Shown piece by piece: positions 36,898-45,734 of a stretch of DNA of 64,000 nucleotides; position 1 is the stretch's first letter, and every line of letters starts with the position of its first letter. A model generated the notes under the pieces. That model did not search any database. It was not told the origin of the DNA and worked only from the letters and a program-made list of their open reading frames with translations. This stretch comes from Rhizobiaceae bacterium (lineage in GTDB: Bacteria; Pseudomonadota; Alphaproteobacteria; Rhizobiales; Rhizobiaceae): contig JAILWO010000005.1 of the NCBI GenBank assembly GCA_025698895.1, positions 1-64,000 on the forward strand, read 5' to 3'. A program made the position numbers and the translations under genes.

Positions 36898-39800
36898 TGC
36901 TGAGCGATGCCGTCGAACGCAATCGGGTTCTCACCGAACTCGACAAGACGCTGCTGGTTGAAGCGGCGGCAGGCACGGGCAAGACGTCTCTGATTGCGGG
37001 TCGCGTCGTGATGCTGATGCTAAGCGGTGCCCCGCCCCGCAGCATTGCGGCGATCACCTTCACCGAGCTGGCTGCCAGCGAGTTGTCATTGCGCATTCGC
37101 GAATACGCAACACAGCTACTGGCTGGCGAAATCCCGAAGGTCTTGCGCGGCGCTATCAGCCTCGAACTGCTCGATCACAAGAGGCAGGTCCTCAGCGCGG
37201 CGATTGATGCCTTCGACGAAATCACCGCGTGCACGATTCATGCGTTCTGCCAGCAGATCATCATGGCCTATGCGGTCGAAACCGGGCTCGACCCCGGATC
37301 GCAGATGATGGATGCGCCAACGGCCGATGCGATGTTCGAGAGCGTCGTCTCCGGATGGCTGTTCGACCGCCTGTCACACGGCGCCGGTGAAGGCGAAGAC
37401 CCGGTCGCCGTTCTTTCCAAATTCGAACCGCTCAAGGTCATCAAGGACAGCTTTGATCTTGCGAAGCTCAAGCTTGAGCACCCCGGCGCGGGCACCGTGC
37501 CGGTTGACCTCGGGCTACGCAAGGACGTCGACTTTGTCGAGAGCGTCCGCGCCTTTCGACGCTGGCACGCAAATTACCCCAGGGAGCGCAGCACGGGGAC
37601 CCTAATTGACGAGCTGGAAACTCTGGCGGCCTTCTACGAGAACTGTTTCGAGACCCAGCCGACCTTCGCCCGGTTATGGGAACTTGCCGATCCCCCGCGC
37701 ACCGCCTCGATGAAATGGAACGAGTTCACCTTCATTGAGCCGCGCAATCTTGGCCGTTGGAAATCGGCTTACGGAAAAGACGACGGACCCGGACTCTCCC
37801 AGCAGGCCGACGAGCATTTCCGCATCTGTGTGACCCGGTTTGCCGAGCTGCTGGGCCAGGTCGGCGATGCCATGGTCGGCCAGGTATCAATTGCCCTCGA
37901 CCCGGTGACAGACCTCTACAGGCAACGCAAGGAAAGCGCCGCTGTTCTCGATTTCGATGATCTGCTGCAGCGCGCGCATGCCCTCGTCACCAGCAATGAG
38001 GCCGTCCGGACTGCGATAGGTGAGCGCTTCGCCCATATCCTCGTCGACGAGTTTCAGGACACCGATCCGATCCAGGCCAGTATCCTGTTTTCGATATCGG
38101 CGCGCAGCATGCCCGACCGGTGGGAGGACGCCGACCTTCGCGATGGGGCGCTTTTTGTCGTCGGAGATCCCAAGCAGTCCATCTATGCGTTCCGCGGCGC
38201 CGATATCGATAGCTACAATCACGCGAAGCAGGCTATCGCCCGTTTCGGCAAGGACCGCATCATTCATGTAGGTGCCAATTTCCGCTGCCAGCCCGCCATC
38301 ATCGACTACGTGAACAGCGTGTTCGAGCCCGTTCTCGATGCAGACGGACAGCCAAGCTACGGCGCGCTAACCGCCACGCGCGAGGGGGCATTGCACGGAC
38401 TTGCCTGCGCCTCCCATGTCACGGTGGGCGACGGGCAGAAGGCTAAGATGCCGCAGCAGCGGGATGACGAGGCGGCCGTCATTGCAGAGATCTGTTCAAA
38501 GCTCATCGGCGCCATCGAAATCGAAGATGAGCATACTGGGGAGCGCCGCCTGCTCGAGGCTGGTGACATCGCACTTCTGGCTCCCACCGGCACCGAGCTC
38601 TGGCGCTACGAGCGCGCGCTCGAATCCTTCGGGCTCGCCGTTGCGTCGCAGGCCGGCAAGACGCTCTTCCTGCAGCAGGAAACCCAGGACGTCTTGGCCC
38701 TTTTGCGCGCCCTGGCGGATTCGCGCGACCGGCTCGCGTTCGGCGCATTTATGCGTGGACCGATGGTCGGCCTGACGGACGAAGAATTGCTCGACATTGC
38801 CGAAGAGATTCACCAGGCTGGACGCGAGGCCTCATACACGGGGGTGTTCGACATCACGACCCCGCCGGCCCTGGTATCCCATAGTGTCGCCCGCGCTGTC
38901 CTCGAAACCCTGCAAAAGCTTCGTGCGCGCGTAAGCGTGACAACACCACGCGTGCTTTTGGCCGAGGCAATCGAGCAGCTTCAGTTGCGCATCGCGCTTT
39001 CCGTCCGCAGCGGCAACAATCGCGCTGCGCGCTCGCTTGCCAACCTTGACCGGATCGTAGAACTCGCGCGCGCGTACGATGTCCGCGGACTTCGAGCCTT
39101 TGTTCGGCACCTCCAATCAGACTGGGAACGCCGCGCCTTGCGCCAGGAAGGACGGATTGACGCCTCGCGCGACGCAGTCGAGATCGTGACCATTCACAGC
39201 GCCAAAGGCCTCGAATGGCCCGTGGTGATCCCCATCAACATGGGCACGCAAGCAAGGCCTGCGGAGCGCTTTGTACATCGACAATCGGACAACACGCTGC
39301 ATTGGGTCATAGGGGGCGTCTCGTCCTCGGCGCTTAGTCTTGCCCGCGAGGAGCAGGCGCGGCGCCAGGCGCTGGAAAATCAGCGCATGTGGTATGTCGC
39401 GTGCACACGTGCCCGAGACCTGTTGATCGTGCCCTATCTTTCCTCTGCGGGACCAGCGGCCTGGTCGAAACTGGTCAATCTCCGATTCGACCTACTTGAA
39501 GAATTGAAGCTGCACGCGCTCGGGCAAGGATGCACAACCGCTTCCGAGGCCGAGGTGGTGGCGCAGGATGCCGACACATTCGCCCGGCAGGCCGCGACGG
39601 TGCAGGCGGCGACGCCGGCACTGCGGTGGGTGAATCCCAGTGTTCATGATGCCGATCGGGCCGAGATCCTCACCCCGGCCGTATCCGTCGAGCCCCTTGG
39701 CACGTTCGAATATGTCGAGCCGATCGGCGCCGGAAGGATTCGGGGGCTGATCCTGCACAAGCTCATGGAAGAGCTTTTGACCGGCGAGCTTTCGGCAGAG

Positions 39801-40196
39801 GATGCTATTGCCGACCGCGCCGAGCGCCTTCGTGACGAGCTTCTCGCCATTGAGCTCACGGACGAGGTGCCGGTCCCTGGCGAACTCGCGGCGACCGCAC
39901 TTCGGTCGTTTCGCCTCCCTCATGTTCAGCGCCTTGTCCCCTTCCTGGTGCCGGAGCTCTCGGTCTGGTATGAGCTAGACCCTGGGAATCTTCTCGCTGG
40001 CCGTGTCGATGCCATCGCCGTCGAGGACGGGAAGGTCCTCGACGTTCTGGACTGGAAAAGCGATCGCGACACGACGCTGCACCGCGCCGCGTATGTCCAG
40101 CAGTTGCGCCGCTATCTTCGAGCAACATCCGCACCACGCGCCACGATCGTGTATATGACCACCGGAGAAATCGTGACGGTCCTGCCCGAGGCATGA
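36894..40196 (+). CDS. UvrD/AddA-like helicase with C-terminal nuclease domain
   Basis: The 1100-aa protein has the SF1A set: Walker A EAAAGTGKT (near residue 28), motif Ia ITFTELAASEL, DEFQD (motif II), GDPKQSIYAFRGAD (III), ANFRCQP (IV), VTIHSAKGLEWPVV (V) and YVACTRARDLL (VI). A C-terminal PD-(D/E)XK nuclease follows: AGRVDAIAV...LDWKSD. It is translationally coupled to the AddB-like gene. Chromosomal AddAB handles recombination; here, inside a defence island and in an operon with a RES toxin pair, a phage-DNA role is more likely. Confidence 0.9.
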   Translation: MMLSDAVERNRVLTELDKTLLVEAAAGTGKTSLIAGRVVMLMLSGAPPRSIAAITFTELAASELSLRIREYATQLLAGEIPKVLRGAISLELLDHKRQVLSAAIDAFDEITACTIHAFCQQIIMAYAVETGLDPGSQMMDAPTADAMFESVVSGWLFDRLSHGAGEGEDPVAVLSKFEPLKVIKDSFDLAKLKLEHPGAGTVPVDLGLRKDVDFVESVRAFRRWHANYPRERSTGTLIDELETLAAFYENCFETQPTFARLWELADPPRTASMKWNEFTFIEPRNLGRWKSAYGKDDGPGLSQQADEHFRICVTRFAELLGQVGDAMVGQVSIALDPVTDLYRQRKESAAVLDFDDLLQRAHALVTSNEAVRTAIGERFAHILVDEFQDTDPIQASILFSISARSMPDRWEDADLRDGALFVVGDPKQSIYAFRGADIDSYNHAKQAIARFGKDRIIHVGANFRCQPAIIDYVNSVFEPVLDADGQPSYGALTATREGALHGLACASHVTVGDGQKAKMPQQRDDEAAVIAEICSKLIGAIEIEDEHTGERRLLEAGDIALLAPTGTELWRYERALESFGLAVASQAGKTLFLQQETQDVLALLRALADSRDRLAFGAFMRGPMVGLTDEELLDIAEEIHQAGREASYTGVFDITTPPALVSHSVARAVLETLQKLRARVSVTTPRVLLAEAIEQLQLRIALSVRSGNNRAARSLANLDRIVELARAYDVRGLRAFVRHLQSDWERRALRQEGRIDASRDAVEIVTIHSAKGLEWPVVIPINMGTQARPAERFVHRQSDNTLHWVIGGVSSSALSLAREEQARRQALENQRMWYVACTRARDLLIVPYLSSAGPAAWSKLVNLRFDLLEELKLHALGQGCTTASEAEVVAQDADTFARQAATVQAATPALRWVNPSVHDADRAEILTPAVSVEPLGTFEYVEPIGAGRIRGLILHKLMEELLTGELSAEDAIADRAERLRDELLAIELTDEVPVPGELAATALRSFRLPHVQRLVPFLVPELSVWYELDPGNLLAGRVDAIAVEDGKVLDVLDWKSDRDTTLHRAAYVQQLRRYLRATSAPRATIVYMTTGEIVTVLPEA

Positions 40197-40522
40197 GGAG
40201 CACGCGCGCAAGGCTAGTCTAGTCCGAACCGAAGGCGTGTTATCCTGCAGAGATCAGCGCAAAAGAGCACCTTCGATGTAAATATTCCGGGTGAGGCGCT
40301 TCCACTGGGGGTTCATGCGCACGCCGCTGCGAGGATGGGTTCGCAGGAAGTCGGCCACATCATCGAGACTGATTAGTGGGGTGGCATCAACATTCGAGCG
40401 GAAGGCGTGGCAGGCGAAAAAGCCGCCCGAACCACCACACGCCTTCGCACGACGCCCGTCTTCCCTTGTTTGTCCAGTTTGTTCCATTTGCACTTTATGC
40501 ACCAAACAAGGCGGCGCGACCG
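40197..40522. other. intergenic stretch between convergent genes
   Basis: This 326-nt gap between the AddA-like stop and the stop of the 956-aa NTPase holds no gene I can support. A minus-strand frame (40254..40577) runs through it but its 5' part is low-complexity and it overlaps the NTPase end. No clear terminator is visible. Confidence 0.35.
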
Positions 40523-43393
40523 TCAGTCGCCGCTGCCGTGACAATGTTTGTACTTTTTGCCGGATCCGCAGGGGCAACGTTCATTGCGCCCGATCTTGCG
40601 CCGCTCCGGCTGCACTGGCCTTGGAGGAATTGACCCTGCTCTTGGGAACCGACGGGCAAGCCCCTCAAGCAGCCCGGGAGGGGGCACCCATTTTGGTGGC
40701 GGCCCAAACCGGCGAAGGTTTGCTATCAGTCCCCGCTGGTTTTTGAGTTCCTTCTGCACCAGAGGGGGAAGGCCAGCTTCATAGGGCTGCAACCGCGCCA
40801 TTTCGGCGTCGGCTTCGGAAAATCGCCCACAATAGGCAAGGACCACCGCATACTGCGAGCGCACCGTGATGAGATAGTCTGCTAGCTTCCACTGCCGGAG
40901 TTGCGGCAGGATGATCGTCTCCATCATCTGGAGCGCGCCATCAAAGTCGCGCTTGGTGATGAACTGATCGACAAGATCCTGGCCCACCCGGAACATGGAG
41001 TCGGGCGCGCGCGCCAGATCATAGAATTTCAGGGCGTGGATGCGAGCGAACGGCGAGGGCTGGCCTTGGGCGTCACGCGCCTTGGCAAGCACGTCGAGAG
41101 CGTCTGCAAGATGCTTGACATCATCGACATCCCACCCCTTCTTCAGCATCCGCGACAACTCGGGCGCGTTGTTGCCGATCACCATCTCTGGCGTCAGGCC
41201 GATCACCTCATAGTAAGCTCTGACCAGCGGTTCCACGCGCGCGGCCGCAGCATCTGCGTCGCCGAGTGCCAGCTCGGCACAAGCGACGTTGTACAAGAAC
41301 ACGCGCTGATGACCGGGTGGCAAATCCTCAATGATGGGCGTGAGGTCCGCTACCAGGCGCATCGCGCCGCGCCTGTCACCCTCAGCGGCGAGCAGGCTCA
41401 TCCGCTTCATGCCGACGCGCAGCTGTTCCTCGGCTCCAAGGTTGTGTGCCTCGACCAGGGCGTCCATCTGGTCGAGCCACGAAGCGGCGCGGTTGGAACC
41501 AGTCTTTATGTCAGCAAAGGCGAGACCGTCGAGCGCCTTGATCCGCTGGTCGGGGGGAACGGCCTCATTTTGAGCGCCGCGCTCGAGGTAGGCTTCGACT
41601 TCGGGCCAGACGCCCATTTCGTGGAAGAGCTCCTCGGTGGCCATTTCCACCAAGAGATCGAGACGGCCGACTTCGCCGCTCAGGCGAAGGAAGAGCGAGA
41701 GCTTGGCTGGATGCCAACTCTGTCTCAGGCTCTTCTGCACGACCACTCGCAACGCCTCCTGGCGCGCTCTCACGGCTTCGGCGCCGTGGAGGAGGAGCCG
41801 GCCCTTGCCGACGGCGCGGGCGGCATCATGGAGCTTGATGCGGTCGTTAGCGAAGACCTGCAGCATGCCCTGATCAACGAGGTGGCGCAGGGCGCGGTCG
41901 AATACAGCTCGATCGGGGCCGCCGGCTGCCGAGACAAACGAGCGGATTTCCTCGCGCGTCAGGGGAGCATCGCAGAGGCTGAGCAGTTCCGCGACGTCTG
42001 CTACCGCCTTGGGCAACCGGTCAAAGACGCGTCCGAGGATCAGGTCCTGGGCGATTTCCTTCGTGTGTGCAGATTGCGCCAGATCCGCGCAAAGCCGTTT
42101 CAGCGATCCCTCGTAGTCGGATTTTGTAAGCGAGATCGCATTGAGGACGAAGAGTGGAAGACCGCCGGTGAGTTCGATCAAGCGCTGGCAATCGGCAGCA
42201 TCACCGTGGCAACCTCCATCCCGCGCGGCGGCAGCCACAGTATCGGGGCCCCACCCCAGAAGGGCCTCGCGGGTGAGGCCCGCGAGTGCCTCGATAGCGG
42301 AAACCTCGCCTTCGGGGCGTCCAAGAAACACAAAGCGCATGTTGCTGCCAGACTGGATCACCCCGATCAAATCGTCGGCGGCCAATTGGTGCACGTTGTC
42401 GAGGGCGACGGTGACGACCTCACCCTGCCCGGCTAGACGCCGCGAAAGGAGCTGGAGGATTTCTCGACCGGAGGCGCCAGGCAGAAATATCTCGCCGAGG
42501 CCGTGACCGGTCTTGAACACGCGAGCCGCGACTTCGCGAGCGACGGCGTTGGCGAGAGCGGCGCCGGGAGTATCTGCGACGTCGAGATAGACCAGAGTCC
42601 CTGCGGCGTGTTGCGCGGATTGGGCCAACCACGAGGTCTTGCCGGCGCCCGAATAGCCGACGATCAGCCTGACCCGTTCTCCGCTCAGCAGATCGGGTTC
42701 GTGCTCCTGAACGCGATAGGGCGACGGCGGCAGCGGCAGGTCCTGCAGTTGCACGACAAGTTGCTCGAAAAGGCTGGGAAGCTCTCCAACCTTGAAGGTG
42801 TGGTCGTGGTTGTCGTCCTCGCCGGTGGCCGCCAGCGACACGAGACCGGCCAATTTCCAAACGAGCGTTTGCGGGGCGAGCGTCGCAAACGGCAGGCCCT
42901 TCGCCAACTCGCTGGCCGCTTCAGCGGCTTCGAGGAGCGAGCCCTGCGGCGCCGGCAGGATGCGTGCATCCGGATCGGCTGCCGGCCAATCGACATGGAC
43001 ATCAGCCGGCCAGTCGGCCGCAGCGAGCCTAGCGGCAAGAGGGCCGTTCGGAGCGGCATTGCTGATGATGAGGAACGCTGGTTCTCCGCTGCGCTCGCCG
43101 CGCTGATGCGCGGCGCGCAATTCGGCGAAGCGCTCTACGGCTTCTTCGATATCGTTCCAGGCGAGTGGCTCTTTGCGATGCTTCACCTGGACGTAGATGC
43201 GGCGCCCCTCGAATTGCACCTCGACGTCTTCGTCGCTCTCGACCTCGACACTCCGCACAGACAACGCCGCCGCCGACAGCAGGCACTGAACCGTGTAGAG
43301 ATGCTGAAAGAGGAAGCCGCGATGCACGGCTTCAATCCGGACGAGTTGAGCCGGATCCAGTACGCTTGTTCCTTGCCGTGCCGGCTCGATCAA
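40523..43393 (-). CDS. nuclease-NTPase-SEC-C defence protein (956 aa)
   Basis: Domains in order: residues ~15-170 a PD-(D/E)XK nuclease of the Cap4/DUF4297 type (ESDEDVEVQF at 52-61, then Q69-V-K71); ~235-480 a STAND-like P-loop NTPase with Walker A GYSGAGKT (246-253) and Walker B VTVALDN (Asp332); ~480-900 helical repeats like TPRs; and a C-terminal SEC-C zinc motif (RNERCPCGSGKKYKHCHG, 936-953). The layout matches Avs-type sensors: repeats detect phage, the NTPase oligomerises, the nuclease cuts DNA. It starts with TTG 43393, overlapping the DUF5615 stop (TTGA). Confidence 0.83.
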   Translation of the reverse strand: MIEPARQGTSVLDPAQLVRIEAVHRGFLFQHLYTVQCLLSAAALSVRSVEVESDEDVEVQFEGRRIYVQVKHRKEPLAWNDIEEAVERFAELRAAHQRGERSGEPAFLIISNAAPNGPLAARLAAADWPADVHVDWPAADPDARILPAPQGSLLEAAEAASELAKGLPFATLAPQTLVWKLAGLVSLAATGEDDNHDHTFKVGELPSLFEQLVVQLQDLPLPPSPYRVQEHEPDLLSGERVRLIVGYSGAGKTSWLAQSAQHAAGTLVYLDVADTPGAALANAVAREVAARVFKTGHGLGEIFLPGASGREILQLLSRRLAGQGEVVTVALDNVHQLAADDLIGVIQSGSNMRFVFLGRPEGEVSAIEALAGLTREALLGWGPDTVAAAARDGGCHGDAADCQRLIELTGGLPLFVLNAISLTKSDYEGSLKRLCADLAQSAHTKEIAQDLILGRVFDRLPKAVADVAELLSLCDAPLTREEIRSFVSAAGGPDRAVFDRALRHLVDQGMLQVFANDRIKLHDAARAVGKGRLLLHGAEAVRARQEALRVVVQKSLRQSWHPAKLSLFLRLSGEVGRLDLLVEMATEELFHEMGVWPEVEAYLERGAQNEAVPPDQRIKALDGLAFADIKTGSNRAASWLDQMDALVEAHNLGAEEQLRVGMKRMSLLAAEGDRRGAMRLVADLTPIIEDLPPGHQRVFLYNVACAELALGDADAAAARVEPLVRAYYEVIGLTPEMVIGNNAPELSRMLKKGWDVDDVKHLADALDVLAKARDAQGQPSPFARIHALKFYDLARAPDSMFRVGQDLVDQFITKRDFDGALQMMETIILPQLRQWKLADYLITVRSQYAVVLAYCGRFSEADAEMARLQPYEAGLPPLVQKELKNQRGLIANLRRFGPPPKWVPPPGLLEGLARRFPRAGSIPPRPVQPERRKIGRNERCPCGSGKKYKHCHGSGD

Positions 43394-43794
43394 GGTAGCC
43401 CCTCCGCCGGTCCGGCCTGGACGGCCGGCAAGTCGTAGCGGCTGATGACTGCCGTGCCGTCTTCGAGCTCGATCTCGATGACCTCATTGACGACGGCAGC
43501 GCCGACGCCCAGCTCCTCGAGAAGCGCATCGAACAGTTCACGCTGCTTGTCGGGCGCTACCTGGGGGACGATGATGAGCAAGCCGGCATGCAGTTCCTCT
43601 CGCGCATAGAGCTTCCTGAAGTCGCGAGCGTTGTTGGTGACGAAGGTGAAGTCCTCGGCGATTATGCGAGGCATCAGGTCCCAATCGGTCTCACCACTCA
43701 ATCCAAGCCAGTTGACGTGCCTGGCTTCATGGCCGCGCGCTTCTGCAACTGCGACAAGGGAGGTGTGCAGACACTCGTCGACCAGAAACTTCAC
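43390..43794 (-). CDS. DUF5615 PIN-like toxin
   Basis: The 134-aa protein begins MKFLVDECLHTSLVAVAEARGHEARHVNWLG, the DUF5615/Mut7-C-like PIN fold with first Asp6, and continues with D-W-D-L and the FVTNNARDF motif. It is a predicted RNase. It starts with GTG 43794 overlapping the DUF433 stop (GTGA) and its own stop overlaps the NTPase start, so it is locked between antitoxin and NTPase in one transcript. Confidence 0.84.
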   Translation of the reverse strand: MKFLVDECLHTSLVAVAEARGHEARHVNWLGLSGETDWDLMPRIIAEDFTFVTNNARDFRKLYAREELHAGLLIIVPQVAPDKQRELFDALLEELGVGAAVVNEVIEIELEDGTAVISRYDLPAVQAGPAEGLP

Positions 43795-44444
43795 GCAGGC
43801 ACACGGGCCTTCGCTGAAGGTCGCGGGTCGCCCTTCAACCTCGCGCGTTTCGACGACTTCACCTTCAAGCCCTGGTCGGACAGCTTCTTCGGCCGCCCCC
43901 GGGTCGGATGGGCCGCCGTCCAGATTTTGGCCAGCTCGATCATTCGCGCCGTAAGGCTCGGATATCCATCGAGGAGGTCCGCCTCATCCGCGCCCTGCGC
44001 GAGCATGGCCGCGACCGTACGAACGGGGACGCGCGTGCCTTTGAACACGGGCTCGCCACTCATCACGCCCTTGACCCGGCCAATCACGGATTCGGCTTCA
44101 TCGAGATCGCGAATGCGCGCGTTCAGCTGCTTTCGAGCCTCGGCGACGTCGACGATCAGCAAGTCGTCGGCCTTCACCGTCTTGGCGGCAGGCTTTTCCT
44201 TGATCGCCTCGAACAGCCGCTGGCGTCGTTCCGCCGCGAGGGTCGAGCCCACGCCGTACCAGAGCTTGAGACGGAGCAAGCCCTCGGCTGTCAGGACACG
44301 GCGCCGAACGCTCTTCGCAGGCGTGGCTGCGCCGCTCACGGTATCGACGATCTTCTTGTCGATCGCGTTGTGAACCGCCTTGATGCCGATCTGGCTGACA
44401 GCGGCGGCTTCGGCCGGGGTATAGACGCGGGCGACGGCGCTCAT
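43791..44444 (-). CDS. DUF433 antitoxin
   Basis: From ATG 44444 (AGGAGA 6 nt upstream) the product is 217 aa. The N-terminal ~100 residues have a winged-helix/MerR-like look (VYTPAEAAAVSQIGIKAVHNAI), and the DUF433 domain follows at ~125-185 (GVMSGEPVFKGTRVPVRTVAAML...LLDGYPSLTARMIELA). A basic tail ends the protein. DUF433 proteins are antitoxins of DUF5615 toxins. An upstream ATG at 44450 is too near the ribosome site. Confidence 0.86.
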   Translation of the reverse strand: MSAVARVYTPAEAAAVSQIGIKAVHNAIDKKIVDTVSGAATPAKSVRRRVLTAEGLLRLKLWYGVGSTLAAERRQRLFEAIKEKPAAKTVKADDLLIVDVAEARKQLNARIRDLDEAESVIGRVKGVMSGEPVFKGTRVPVRTVAAMLAQGADEADLLDGYPSLTARMIELAKIWTAAHPTRGRPKKLSDQGLKVKSSKRARLKGDPRPSAKARVPA

Positions 44445-44571
44445 AATCATTCTCCTTTGAAAGAATAATATAGGCCGTGCCCCACCCTGCGTAAAGAGCG
44501 CCAAGGACCGGAACCGCCAATGGTCCGAAGTTTGCTACATTCTTCGGACACGAAACATGGAGACAACCGCA

Positions 44572-45639
44572 TCACAGGATGCCCCAGGCGCGATAGCGGC
44601 CCCTTCCCGTCAGCTCGCGAACACCGAGTTCGCCGATGAGATTGAGGGCTCCGCGCTGCGTGATCTTGGCCGCCTTCGCGACCATGGGTGCCGACACGAT
44701 CGGCCGGGTCAAGACGAGCTCGATGGTTGTCGGCAAGCTGCTGGATGAGCGCCGGCCGTTCAGGCGGCGCATCATTTGCTCGCGCGCCTGCGCCAGGCGC
44801 GACATTTCCTTCATGCCGCTCTCGGCCGACGCCGACATGGCATCTAGGAAGGCGAGGATACGGGTCAGGCGGTTTGGGGATCGCCGGCGCTCTCTTTGCA
44901 CGGCCTTCAGCCCGACATTGAAGCCGAACAGGTGCGAGGCCACCTTGCCTCGCGCCCGAAGATAGGCGCTCACGAACTGGCCACCGAGCCAGTGCTGGCG
45001 CTGCATCGGTTCGAGGGATTCCCACGCCTCCCAGATCAGCGCCGCAGCAAGCGTCGGAGGCAGGTCCGCCACGTCGGCTAGAACACGCTTCCATTGCGTC
45101 AGGCGATCCACCTCGTCCCAGTCGGTATCGCGAACAACCAAGTCGCCGACGACAAGCGCCGAGCGGCCACCCGCTTTGCGATCAGAAACTCGATCGATCA
45201 GGCGTTGGGACTGCTCGAGGAGCGCATCGACATTGGCGAGCTCCTGAGCGAGCGGATCGTCGCCCTCCACCAAATCGAGGTCGGCCGCCGTGTCGACGAA
45301 TGCACTCCCCTCCCCCTCCGCGGCCTCGTGCTCCTGTTCCTCGTATCCTGTGAGCGCGCCGATCCCGGCATCGCTGACGGCCCAGCCGGGCTTGGCGCCG
45401 GCGATGCGGCGTCGAGCCCGCAGGATTCGGTGGGCGATCGTCAGCTCATGCGTCGGCGCCCGAACGTCCATGCGCTCATCGTGGAGAACGAGGTCCTCGA
45501 CGTGGACAAGCTCGCCGCCCACCCACATGCTGGCGGCCGCGTCGAAGAAGTGGCCGCGCTCGACGAAGCCTTCTCCGACCGGACTGCGGCGCACCTGCTC
45601 ATCCAGCCGGGCCAGCTGGTCTTCCGCTGTCGCTTTCAC
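44572..45639 (-). CDS. DUF1612/HTH (RHE_PE00001-type) plasmid-associated protein
   Basis: The 355-aa product matches the rhizobial family with an N-terminal DUF1612 domain (FVERGHFFDAAASMWVGGELVHVEDLVLHDERMD) and a C-terminal helix-turn-helix (VAKAAKITQRGALNLIGELGVRELTGRGRYRAWGIL). A central acidic region has GDDPLAQELANVDALL. Such genes occur on rhizobial plasmids and islands, often near ScpB-DUF1403-integrase genes, which lie 14 kb to the right here. Function unknown; DNA binding is likely. Confidence 0.82.
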   Translation of the reverse strand: MKATAEDQLARLDEQVRRSPVGEGFVERGHFFDAAASMWVGGELVHVEDLVLHDERMDVRAPTHELTIAHRILRARRRIAGAKPGWAVSDAGIGALTGYEEQEHEAAEGEGSAFVDTAADLDLVEGDDPLAQELANVDALLEQSQRLIDRVSDRKAGGRSALVVGDLVVRDTDWDEVDRLTQWKRVLADVADLPPTLAAALIWEAWESLEPMQRQHWLGGQFVSAYLRARGKVASHLFGFNVGLKAVQRERRRSPNRLTRILAFLDAMSASAESGMKEMSRLAQAREQMMRRLNGRRSSSSLPTTIELVLTRPIVSAPMVAKAAKITQRGALNLIGELGVRELTGRGRYRAWGIL

Positions 45640-45697
45640 TTCCCGATTTCAAACAGGAAAAAGTCAGGTGTTGTTTAGGTTTAGGTGCTACGACAGG

Positions 45698-45720
45698 CCC
45701 GATTTTTCGCTAACGATTTC
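45698..45720 (+). repeat. left-end motif of TniABQ element
   Basis: CCCGATTTTTCGCTAACGATTTC here matches the reverse complement of 49421-49446 (GAAAATCGGTAGCGAC, then TCGGG) apart from a two-base spacing change and one substitution in the core. It probably is a transposase binding site. Confidence 0.5.
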
Positions 45721-45734
45721 ACTCACCGCTCAAT

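Noticed and set aside
40254-40577. Minus-strand 107-aa frame near the NTPase stop
   Set aside because: It overlaps the SEC-C coding end and its N-terminal part is low-complexity; only the last ~45 residues look protein-like, which is not enough.
40901-42436. Long plus-strand frame (511 aa) opposite the NTPase gene
   Set aside because: Antisense shadow of a protein with identifiable nuclease, P-loop and SEC-C motifs.
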